This document shows positions 1 to 7,021 of a stretch of DNA of 10,632 bases, in pieces (the first letter of the stretch is position 1; every line of letters begins with the position of its first letter). Origin of the DNA: Stephanodiscus triporus (lineage: Eukaryota; Bacillariophyta; Thalassiosirophyceae; Thalassiosirales; Thalassiosiraceae); NCBI GenBank assembly GCA_036939755.1, contig JALLAZ010001031.1, positions 1 through 10,632 of the forward strand, in the 5' to 3' direction. The notes under the pieces were generated by a model. That model was given only the letters and a program-made list of their open reading frames with translations. It did not search any database and was not told the DNA's origin. The translations under genes were made by a program, and so were the position numbers.

Positions 1-428
1 GATGTAGGTAGGAATTGGTATGGGGGTAGCGTGGGAGGCTTGAGGAGGGGAGGAGGACCATGGGAAAAGGCGGCGGAAATAGCGGTTGTGTGAGGGAACG
101 ACGGGGAAGGGGTCGTAGTGAGAGAAGGAAAATGGGGGGAGTAAAAGGTGAGAGGAACGTGAGTGCGAAAGGATTTTTTTTGGGGAGAAAGCGAGGGTAG
201 GAAGCTGAGAACGGATGGGAGGAGATGCTGGGCGGAGTGAGGGAAGGCGACGGAGGAGGAATGGGATGGGTTGATAAGCTGGCGTGCGGGCACCGAAACA
301 AAAAAGAAAATCAAGGAAATGAGTGTTAGAGGGATAGTGAGGAAGTGTGCTGTGCAGGCGGCGTGCCAGGGCGGTGGTTTGTACGGGAGGATGCCGTCGA
401 CGTGGTGGTAGTGGGTAGTTGTGTTCAT
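1..428 (-). CDS. Candidate partial CDS, N-terminus of an unrecognised protein, cut by the left edge
   Basis: Reading the minus strand from an ATG whose A is base 428, the frame stays open for 142 codons to the edge of the window. The start has A at -3. The first 25 residues are His/Pro-rich (MNTTTHYHHVDGILPYKPPP), followed at about residues 28-47 by a strongly hydrophobic stretch (FLTIPLTLISLIFFFVSV) that could be a membrane segment or signal anchor. The rest is rich in Ser, Pro, Leu and Phe. The coding strand is almost all pyrimidine here, which by itself makes stop codons rare, so openness is weak evidence. The region could instead be a 5' leader or a pyrimidine-rich intron. I do not recognise the protein. 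Confidence 0.3.
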   Translation of the reverse strand, partial: MNTTTHYHHVDGILPYKPPPWHAACTAHFLTIPLTLISLIFFFVSVPARQLINPSHSSSVAFPHSAQHLLPSVLSFLPSLSPQKKSFRTHVPLTFYSPHFPSLTTTPSPSFPHTTAISAAFSHGPPPLLKPPTLPPYQFLPT

Positions 429-513
429 GGTAGCTTTCGTATCTCCTTATCGATCTTTTTGACTAAATAATAAACTGGTCAGCTTACCACCCAAAACTAA
501 TGACACATTGAAT

Positions 514-639
514 GCAGCAGCTGAATGCTGAGCCTGCTGCTGGCTACTGGTGCTACCATATGGTAGTATGTATCGTAGTTGTATGTGTTGAGGGATTTTA
601 AGGGGGCTGGCCCCCTATTCCTCTTTTTCCAGGAAAAAG
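514..639. repeat. Cluster of four perfect short inverted repeats
   Basis: Four inverted repeats follow each other in 126 bases. GCAGCAG at 514-520 pairs with CTGCTGC at 534-540. CTACCATATGGTAG at 553-566 is a perfect 14-bp palindrome. AGGGGGC at 601-607 pairs with GCCCCCT at 610-616. CTTTTTCC at 623-630 pairs with GGAAAAAG at 632-639 around a single A. Loops of 0-2 bases favour cruciforms or DNA-level palindromes over stable RNA hairpins, except for the first, which has a 13-base loop. No flanking target duplication was recognised. Confidence 0.6.
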
Positions 640-757
640 AAAGAAAGAAGATACATTTTTGTACGTAGGAATAGTAGACAGAAAAACCAAAATGGAGCTG
701 GAAACCCCCCCCCCCTTTCTAACTACTATTCTTCTATCTACTCAAGAAAAAAAAGCT

Positions 758-904
758 TATGCTGTGGCTCAGCATAGATATTTCCTACGTGGTAGGTACT
801 GGGTGTTAAACAAAAAATCTCCATCTCATAAGAATTCACTCTCGCGCAGCAGCAAGTAAAATCTCCGATAATGAGATAGAGACAATTGCGTCCAAGCCAA
901 TTGT
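758..904. repeat. Second cluster of short inverted repeats
   Basis: TATGCTG at 758-764 pairs with CAGCATA at 770-776 (5-base loop). CCTAC at 784-788 pairs with GTAGG at 792-796. ATCTCAT at 823-829 pairs with ATGAGAT at 871-877. ACAATTG at 882-888 pairs with CAATTGT at 898-904 (9-base loop). The direct repeat AAAATCTCC occurs at 814-822 and 858-866. No function is assigned. Confidence 0.55.
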
Positions 905-1025
905 TGCTATGCATTCATTTCTTCAATTCTTGCGGACCTAAAACACCCAACCGGCTCTAAATACTATACACAATCAATTTGGCCTGTTAGGTCTGCAAGA
1001 AATCATCATTTCATCTAATAGCAAC
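903..1025. repeat. Long two-stem inverted repeat, potential RNA hairpin
   Basis: Bases 927-941 (TTCTTGCGGACCTAA) pair with 987-1001 (TTAGGTCTGCAAGAA) as a 15-bp stem whose only non-Watson-Crick position is a G-T at 934/994, which would be a G-U wobble in plus-strand RNA. An outer stem of 8 bp (GTTGCTAT 903-910 with ATAGCAAC 1018-1025) is separated from it by an exactly symmetric 16/16 internal loop. The terminal loop is 45 bases. The structure is seen directly. Whether it is transcribed, or is the remnant of a foldback (MITE-like) element, is unknown. It does not fit a tRNA. Confidence 0.6.
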
Positions 1026-1303
1026 CAGCAAACACAAGCACGGTGCATCGACACCATGCGCCATGCCTTATAATAGCTAATAAATAGTAAAAACAATTAC
1101 ATTCACTAGTTTTAACAAAATAGACTTGTCGTGCAGCATGTTGGCCGATTGTTGTATGCGGCGGCGCCGGGAGGGGGGCTCCATGGTGGCCATGGGACGA
1201 CGGCGGCCGCCATGGTTGGGGTGTGTTTTTTAGCTAGCTTCCGCCTAGCTGAGCGTGTGTCAGAGGTTCCACAACCCCAAAACCACCCAAAAACCAACCA
1301 CTG

Positions 1304-1382
1304 TCCGACCACATATCTCCGTCAATAATGGTCGGATGGGGACATATGAAGTACCCATCCTATATGCGCATGCATGGTCGGA
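1304..1382. promoter_or_regulatory. Repeated TGGTCGGA motif upstream of the CXXC gene, candidate protein-binding sites
   Basis: The octamer TGGTCGGA occurs at 1329-1336 and 1375-1382, and its reverse complement TCCGACCA at 1304-1311. The first two make an 8-bp inverted repeat with a 17-base spacer. All lie 280-360 bases before the chosen start codon, a plausible promoter position. A role as transcription-factor sites is inference only. Confidence 0.3.
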
Positions 1383-1664
1383 AGACGTCTGCGCCATAAT
1401 AACCGACAGATCAATCATATTATGGTCAGTAGGCGTAGGCGAATCGTCGGAAACCATGGTCGAGTTGTGTTTTTGTGGGCTAACTACAGTACTTCTACGT
1501 AAATTAGCGTACACATTGCAAAAAAACTCTGGTACATTTCTACATGGAAGCCCAGTATGTACAGGGCGACCGTTGCGATGGGTCGTCCAAAAATCACTCG
1601 GCGCCTGCATGCCCCTTCGCGTCGGCCCTCCCTCACCCCAATAAATTTCGTCGCCGTACTAGGT

Positions 1665-2676
1665 ATGAGTTCGAATCCCACGAAGGACGACGGCCTCGGA
1701 CGCCGGTCAAGCTCTCGAGGCGTGGCCGTGGCGCCGGAGGGAGGAGCCGCCGTCTCGTCGGCGTCGCCCTCTAAGAAGAGACCGCGGACCTCCTCCTCCC
1801 TCGTCAATCGGGTGCCCCAAGCCGCCGCCAAGGATGCCAACGACGACAACATCGTTAAGACCCACAGGACCATCGAGGACATGATATGCGGCGACTGCGT
1901 CCTGTGCAGGATGCCGCGATGCGAGCGGTGCTTCGTGTGCAAGGCGACGAATGGTCGGGCCGAGGAGGAGAGGGGGTATTGCATTCGAAAGGTGAGAAAG
2001 AAGAGGGTACAGAGGGGTCGAATAGGATTACTGATTCGCGAGATTTCCTATGCGGAGTCGCTGCGTGCGGCGTGTTCATCGGCGTGGCAGGAGACCGCCG
2101 CGGATGTTGGTTTCGACGTGGGGCACGTTTCTTGGCTCGCGCTGCCAAAAATCCATTCGTTGTGCTCGTTTCCTCACACGCTTGCTCACATCTTCGCGGG
2201 GGGTTCGGGACGGGGATGGAAAACGAAAAACATGGAAAACAAAAACAAAAACAGCTCTGCTGCGCTATACCGATAGAATTCAAGCTCCAGCCCATGTTGG
2301 CGATGGGCTTCCCCCGTGGATGGCGATTCGCCTTCGATGATCCCCAGCAACTAGTCCACAGTGTGAGGCGGGTCCTCCCGCCCGGGTCGATGGCGGGGCT
2401 GAAGATCACGAGTCCCCCGCAGTCGGACGTAGTCGCCACGGGTGAGGGAAGGGGGATGGGTAGCGGGGGGAGGAAGCACAATTCTCTCGAGTCGGCATTT
2501 GCGAACGTGCCCCACCCGACCGCGGAGGGGTCGACGCGTCTCATCGAGGAGTTCCTCGGCCACGTCGGGTGGTCGGGGTGCGCGTCGATGCCGGATCACT
2601 TCCTGGTGGGGATGCCCTACTGCGCCGAGTTTTCGAACGTCGTCCTGTTCGGTACGATCGTGGCGTGCATGCGATT

Positions 2677-2713
<37 letters not shown>

Positions 2714-3838
2714 ATCACCGACGGGGAGACGTTCTTCGTGGTGAAGCACGACGAGGACGCGCTCTTGGCGATATCGAAAAGCGCGGGCATCCCGGAGGTG
2801 AGGCCAATCGAGATAATCGGACCGGAGCTGGCGTGGGGCGGATGCATACTGTATGAGCGCAAGGCGTGCTGCAGGCGCGATCGGCGAAGCGTCATACGCA
2901 ACATCGACAGGGCCACGCCCGTGGAGACGTGGGTTGCGCCCGACCTTAGATTCGAGGAGGTCGTCGACATGCCCGACGGGACCCGCCTCCCCCGGCTGAC
3001 AGTCTTCTCCCGGGGGTACAAATTCGTCTTCGCGGTTAGGGCGTCCACCGCCCCTGGCGAATCCGGGAGGAAGCGTTATGGTGTATACGCGTCGTGCACT
3101 ATACTTCAGGGCATCGGCCCAGACACGGAAGTGAATCTGAAACCCGGCGAGCTTATAGACCTTGGAGTATTCTCGCCGCTTAGGGACGAGGACAGGAAGT
3201 CCCTCCCGTCATTCATCGTTAAGAATTACGTCCACAACCTCCGACCCGGCCGGTGGGCGATCGTCGCCGGCGATGACTACGCGGTGTACGACCTCTCCGA
3301 CGACCTGTCGGGGGACCTGCACCCCGTCGCGTCCGAGCGGGTGCTGTCGTACGTTCACAAGCGCAAGAAGGGCACGCACGCGACCGTGCACGCGCGGCTC
3401 GACCCGGCGGGGAGCGTCCACCTCCTGTTCGGGGTACGGTACTCGGGGAACTGGACCGAGTATGAGGGTGGGATGCAGCAGCTCGTCCCGATTTTCTGCG
3501 GGAGGGAGGTGGAGGTCACTACCGACTCCCGTCAGCACGGCCTCGGGAAGAAGGACGACGCCGGGGCGAAGTACCTGCAGTCGATTGGAGTCTTCCAAAC
3601 GGACGACATCGTGGAGAGCAGCGTTCAGTTGGCTCGCATGTTCGATGCCGAGGGGATTGACCGATTTAATCGTTCGCATATCGAGCGGTGCGGTCAGGTG
3701 GTTGCATGTCTGGAAAAGCGAGCGCGGAACCTTCGCAAGATGTTTGCAGACATTCGGCCCCAATCAGATGGCATCAGCCTTCTCGATTCTGCTCTCCAAA
3801 ATCTCAGCAAGCTCTCTCAGGTGTTGGAAGAGCGATAA
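1665..3838 (+). CDS. CXXC zinc-finger protein with Tudor-like and degenerate SET-like regions (two exons)
   Basis: Spliced model: exons 1665-1991 and 2255-3838, 636 residues, phase-0 junction AAG|GTGAGA...ACAG|CTC. Residues 1-70 are basic and Ser/Ala-rich. Residues 75-111 form a CXXC finger with all eight cysteines (75, 78, 81, 86, 89, 92, 106, 111; Cx2Cx2Cx4Cx2Cx2Cx13Cx4C). This family binds unmethylated CpG through two zinc ions. C111 comes from exon 2, which supports the splice. Residues about 226-310 (VGMPYCAEF, LFGTIV, FFVVKHDED, ILYER) resemble the Tudor-like VGxRVxxxF/FGTV/WxVKYDDGD repeat common in stramenopiles, interrupted by Ser5-Ala6. Residues about 366-530 look SET-like (VRASTAPG...YGVYAS, PGELIDLG), but the usual DYG...Y end reads TTDSRQHG, so catalysis is doubtful. 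The C-terminus (about 582-636) is probably helical. A nuclear chromatin reader or recruiter is inferred. In-frame ATGs at 1557 and 1578 could add up to 36 residues. An in-frame intron near 2442 cannot be excluded. Confidence 0.8.
1992..2254 (+). other. Intron 1 of the CXXC gene
   Basis: The donor is AAG|GTGAGA at 1992 and the acceptor ACAG|CTC with the last G at 2254; length 263, phase 0. Splicing joins CIRK to LCC and completes the CxxxxC end of the zinc finger. The bases before the acceptor are A-rich (blocks of AAAAAC) rather than pyrimidine-rich, which is unusual. Retention would keep the first frame open only to the TAG ending at 2276, giving a protein that lacks the eighth cysteine and all later domains. 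Confidence 0.8.
2681..2713 (+). repeat. TCG5-GCG6 trinucleotide repeat inside the CXXC gene
   Basis: Five TCG codons (2681-2695) are followed by six GCG codons (2696-2713), giving Ser5-Ala6. The tract falls in a predicted loop of the Tudor-like segment, between the FGTIV and FVVKHD strands, and keeps the frame. It is a probable length-variable microsatellite. Confidence 0.85.
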
Positions 3839-3872
3839 ATATGTCATAATGATAATATATACTTTTATTTAT

Positions 3873-3930
3873 AAGATCCTTTCATTTAATTTTAAGACTC
3901 TACTTACATTCATGAATGAAAGAAGATCTT
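3873..3930 (+). repeat. Inverted repeat just after the CXXC gene, possible 3' UTR hairpin
   Basis: AAGATCCTTTCATT (3873-3886) pairs with AATGAAAGAAGATCTT (3915-3930) except for two extra bases in the right arm, with a 28-base loop. It starts 35 bases after the stop codon in AT-rich sequence, so it would lie in the 3' UTR or near the cleavage site. A role in 3'-end formation or mRNA stability is only a guess. Confidence 0.5.
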
Positions 3931-4544
3931 CCGGAAATGATTATTGTACCCTAATTTAACAATGATGTCATAGCGACTCGCCCGCTTCTCAACAACTAAC
4001 ATCGAATCCAATTCGAACGAAAAGTGTATTCAATACAGCCAAACCCTGATTCTGTTTCGGTCAGGGCGAAGAAGGTGTCTTCCTCCGGAGGCGCGTGTAT
4101 GAAATTCCTTAAAACGATGAGATTCGTTATTCATCCGATGTTATAATTCATGGCGAGATTCGGAAACCGAACCTGTCCTCCTTTTATTAATTTGCCGCGG
4201 CTTCGTCGTCGGCGACCACGACATGTTGAGAAGAAAGGATGACTACACGGGGTAAAGGACGAAGAGGCAGAGAACGACGAGGCGGACTTCCTCATCGAAT
4301 GAGGCGACGGGTCGGTGCCTTCACCCTTCATGATGACTATGTAACCTATCATTGCTTGCGTTTGGGAAGTATGAGCCATCGATGTTAGAGATATTCTGAC
4401 GGAGGAGCGAGGCAGGGTCGTTCGACTTGAAGATTGAGTGAAACTAAAAAAACGTTCCCGACCCAGGCATCTTTTTACCGTAGCTCTACTTACGTAGGAG
4501 TACTATATTTCTTCGACTTGGGAGGAAGTGCAACTTCAATCCTC

Positions 4545-4574
4545 CCGAGCCCGTCACCCAGCAGCTGGGCTCGG
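4545..4574 (+). repeat. GC-rich inverted repeat upstream of the oxidoreductase gene
   Basis: CCGAGCCC (4545-4552) and GGGCTCGG (4567-4574) are perfect 8-bp arms around a 14-base loop that itself contains CAGCTG. It ends 194 bases before the start codon. It could be a promoter palindrome or, if transcribed, a leader hairpin. Confidence 0.5.
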
Positions 4575-4741
4575 CCGGGATCGATGACACCTCGCCCCGC
4601 ATGTTCTTGTGTCTCGCTTTGTCAATGGCATCTCGACCAACGAATCCAAAACAAAATCCACGCCTCGCCTCCCGACTCCCGATCGATCATCCCACGTCCG
4701 GCCACTTTCCTCCGCTCACTCCTCCCAACAAAGTAACATCA

Positions 4742-4749
4742 TATAAATA
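4742..4749 (+). promoter_or_regulatory. TATAAATA, TATA-like sequence close to the start codon
   Basis: TATAAATA lies 20 bases before the ATG at 4769. A working TATA box would place transcription start at or just after this ATG, which does not fit that start. It is therefore more likely an AT-rich leader than a core promoter, unless translation starts further downstream. Confidence 0.25.
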
Positions 4750-4768
4750 TACAAAACGGACAGCAACA

Positions 4769-6188
4769 ATGGCGACCCCCTCCAAGGATCAGGCCGAGGT
4801 AATCCTCGTCGGCTGCGGCGCGCCCCTGCGCGGCATGGGATGGTACCACGCCGTGCAGATGCTCGGGGGCGAGTGTCCCTCCGCGAGGTTGTGCCACGTC
4901 GTCGAGCCTTGGTTCCTCGGCGCGGGCGCGTCCGGCCCTGGCGGGGCGGAATTCGCCGAATTCCAAACGAAGACGTCGGCGGAGCACATGGTCATGTTTC
5001 ACAAGTCCCTGTCGGACGTCCCCCCCGTCGTCGACGGGGTTAGGCGATTGGCGCTCATATCGGGACGCACGGCCGACAATCCCAAGCTGCTGAGCGAGGC
5101 CATCGCGGCCGGCTGTTCCACGGTTTACCTCGAGAAGCCGGGTGAGTCCCGTCGGGGATATCATCGTCCGTCCGTCCAACGTCGGACTTCGAATTATCTT
5201 TCTCCCTCGCTCTCTTCCTTTTCCTGATCCCACATCGGCCCAATTTACCCCCCACCCCTCTCCCCCCCTGTTCCCCCCAGGCGCGCCCACCGTCGCGGAG
5301 CTCAAGTCGATGAAGGCGGAGGCCGAATCCGCCGGCGTGTCCATATGCATGGGGTACAACAAGAACGTGTGCAAGTACGTGCGCAAGGCGCGGGAATTCG
5401 CCGCGTCGAACGGTCCCGAATCGCACGTCACGTTCGTCTCGAACAACACGTACGAGCCAACGGCGTCGAGCCTCGGGGAGTGCTTCGAGAGGAACGCGGA
5501 GGGAATGCTCAAGAACATGGCGATACACGAATTGGCGTTGTTGGCGAGCTTCTACGACGTCACTGTGGACAACATCGAGGAAGTTGTCGTAGACGAGGGG
5601 TTCAGCAGCCTGCAGACGCTAAAGGGGCCAAGGTGAATGATCCACTTGTTCTTTTTTCCCCATATTTTCGTTCATTCCTTCTTCTTCTTCTTTTTTTCGA
5701 CACGTGGCAAACGTCGTACGCTAACGCTCCCGACGAACGCCTTCGCCGTCTCTCCCCTTTCCATCGCAATTCGGACCTCGTCGTGCCCATCCCTTGTCAT
5801 CAGCGGCAAGGAATTCACCGACTTCGACAAGGTCAAGTTCACGATCAAAACCAAGACGGGGAAATCCGTTTCCGTCCAGGCCGATCGCTGCGGAGGCGAC
5901 GTCTCCTACGCCACCGTGAGCGACCCCTCCGGCGCGGAGCTATTCCGACACTGCATGCCCGACGCGGAGGACGAGGGGAACGTGTCGGTATTGCAGGCCA
6001 AGTACCCCGGGGCGATGCCTTACTTCTTCTCGCAAGATCCCGATTACATCACCGTGAAGGAGCGCGTGGCGAGGTTGTGCGCCGTTGGGGACGAGGCGAC
6101 GGACATCGCCACGATCGACATCGCCATCGCCGCCTTGGAGGTGGGCGAGTACCTCACCGGGCTGATGAAGGAGCGACTGAGTAAATGA
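4769..6188 (+). CDS. Gfo/Idh/MocA-like NAD(P)-dependent oxidoreductase (three exons)
   Basis: Spliced model: exons 4769-5141, 5281-5632 and 5804-6188, 369 residues. The junctions are phase 1 (CCGG|GTGAGT...CCCAG|GC) and phase 2 (CCAAG|GTGAAT...ATCAG|C). The N-terminus is a Rossmann start (VILVGCG, residues 11-17, then APLRGMGWYH) for a dinucleotide cofactor. Residues 119-124 (VYLEKP) carry the Glu-Lys-Pro motif of Gfo/Idh/MocA enzymes, whose Lys (K123) is normally catalytic. H207 in NMAIHELALL sits where the family has its active-site His segment. The C-terminal half (GKEFTDFDKVKFTIKTKTGK, then DRCGGD) would be the beta-sheet substrate domain. The length suits the family. No targeting signal is visible, so it is probably cytosolic; the substrate is unknown. 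The start at 4769 has strong context (ACAATGG). An in-frame ATG at 4601 would add 56 residues of leader-like sequence. From memory, close relatives occur in diatoms. Confidence 0.85.
5142..5280 (+). other. Intron 1 of the oxidoreductase gene
   Basis: Donor GTGAGT at 5142, acceptor CCCCCCAG ending at 5280; 139 bases, phase 1. A strong C/T-rich tract precedes the acceptor. Splicing restores LEKPGAPTVAEL across the Glu-Lys-Pro motif, which supports the junction. Confidence 0.9.
5633..5803 (+). other. Intron 2 of the oxidoreductase gene
   Basis: Donor GTGAAT at 5633, acceptor GTCATCAG ending at 5803; 171 bases, phase 2. A long T-rich tract (about 5646-5698) lies in the left half of the intron. 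Without splicing the reading frame meets a TGA directly at 5634-5636. The joined sequence reads LKGPSGKEF. Confidence 0.85.
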
Positions 6189-7021
6189 AACGAGGTATGT
6201 TTCCGTGAGCATCGAGTGGGGTGCCCTGAATTTATATCGTCTAGCCTGTGATCGGAATCTGGCTTTGTGCCGCGGCGATATATTATGGAGAAACAACAAT
6301 ACATTAAGTCATGGCACGGAACCCTGTGGGAACGCTGTAATATTTGACCGTCATGAATTAAGAGGTAGTGTGTTTGTCAAAAGATGCAATAAATATAGTA
6401 ATTCAGCCTTATTTGTGAAGGGCCTTCGTTTGTTACACTACTTCGAATGGATTGCTGGGGGCAACGGTAGCATTCGGGCATCCTCTTGGCATGTACATCA
6501 ATGTTCCTGATATTGAAAAGAGCGTTGATAAGGGAACCATAATCCAGGCACATGATATTCAAAGTGGCAGCCACTGCAATATGTTCATCACAATAGGCCA
6601 CTGCTGCATCTTTCACAGGGGTGAAAGAAAGGGCAAAGCGATGTGCAATGCTTGATAATGATGCATTAAGTGAACTATTTTTTGGTTATTGCTAAGTATT
6701 TATTTTATACACTAGCTACCTTCTATACACCCGCGAGGATCTAATGATGTTAGCTCTCTGGTATTCAAGGCCGGGGGAAATGATCGATTGGATGGCATAT
6801 GGCACAGTTGCTACTGATCAGATGATTTGGGTTGGTACGTAAGATGTGAAATGCAGATGAGGCGCTTTATAAGACTTGTTTTTCAGGAGTATTTGAAAAA
6901 GAATGAATGACAAACTTCCATCAACACATTAAAAATCTTCCTTATTTCTAATAAGAACATCCTCCGATGCACACCTTGGCGATGAATCTCTTCAGCTCAT
7001 TACATATACGTAACTTACCAT
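6189..7021. other. Intergenic region between convergent genes; no supported gene
   Basis: This holds the 3' flanks of the oxidoreductase (+) and of the secreted-protein gene (-). An AATAAA occurs near 6389. Overlapping frames exist on both strands at 6205-6655. The minus-strand one (open from about 6690 down to 6377) has a fairly protein-like composition (AVAYCDEHIAVAATLNIMCL) but begins after a stop with no ATG before its middle, and I recognise nothing in it. It may be a decayed coding fragment or chance. No terminal repeats or transposon ends were seen. Confidence 0.4.

Larger units (their letters stand above)
429..1664. other. Intergenic region rich in inverted repeats; promoter side of the CXXC gene
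   Basis: No convincing gene is present. Short open frames at 659-859 and on both strands of 1112-1644 look like chance: they overlap one another and lack recognisable motifs. The left part (514-1028) carries an unusual density of perfect short inverted repeats, listed separately. The right part (about 1130-1560) contains four CCATGG palindromes (1181, 1190, 1210 and 1455) and repeated TGGTCGGA motifs. It probably includes promoter and leader sequence for the gene starting at 1665 and, at its left end, for the candidate minus-strand gene ending at 428. Confidence 0.5.
3839..4768. other. Intergenic region between the CXXC and oxidoreductase genes
   Basis: The first 120 bases are AT-rich and suit a 3' UTR with a hairpin. 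The middle has no convincing gene. An 82-codon minus-strand frame (4131-4379) and a 49-codon plus-strand frame overlap each other and show no motif. The right end holds a GC-rich inverted repeat and the leader of the next gene. CCTCCGGAGG at about 4083 is a perfect palindrome. Confidence 0.5.

Noticed and set aside
659..859. 66-codon plus-strand frame
   Set aside because: It starts without ATG, contains a C11 run and several inverted repeats, and shows no protein motif.
505..1130. Complete transposable element
   Set aside because: There are many inverted repeats, but no transposase, no long terminal repeats and no target-site duplication could be identified.
1112..1644. Overlapping open frames on both strands before the CXXC gene
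   Set aside because: They overlap each other, have no motif and lack coding-like composition. The region fits promoter or leader better.
1660..1685. GAGTTCGAATCCCAC resembling a tRNA T-arm
   Set aside because: The bases flanking TTCGAAT do not form the required 5-bp stem and no acceptor, D or anticodon arms are present. It lies at the start of the CXXC coding exon.
1855..2544. Long minus-strand frame of 229 codons opposite the CXXC gene
   Set aside because: It is antisense to well-supported exons and the intron, with Pro/Arg/Ser-rich shadow composition and no motif.
3162..3959. 265-codon plus-strand frame overlapping the CXXC gene
   Set aside because: It is the +1 shadow of a GC-rich coding frame, rich in Arg, Ser and Thr without structure, and lacks domain motifs.
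4131..4379. 82-codon minus-strand frame in the 3839-4768 gap
   Set aside because: Low complexity (Ser/Arg), no motif, and a rival plus-strand frame covers the same bases.
4739..5518. 259-codon minus-strand frame opposite the oxidoreductase
   Set aside because: It is antisense to exons whose protein matches the Gfo/Idh/MocA pattern and crosses an intron.
5345..6184. 279-codon plus-strand frame over oxidoreductase exons 2 and 3
   Set aside because: Arg-rich out-of-frame shadow; the spliced alternative gives a coherent enzyme.
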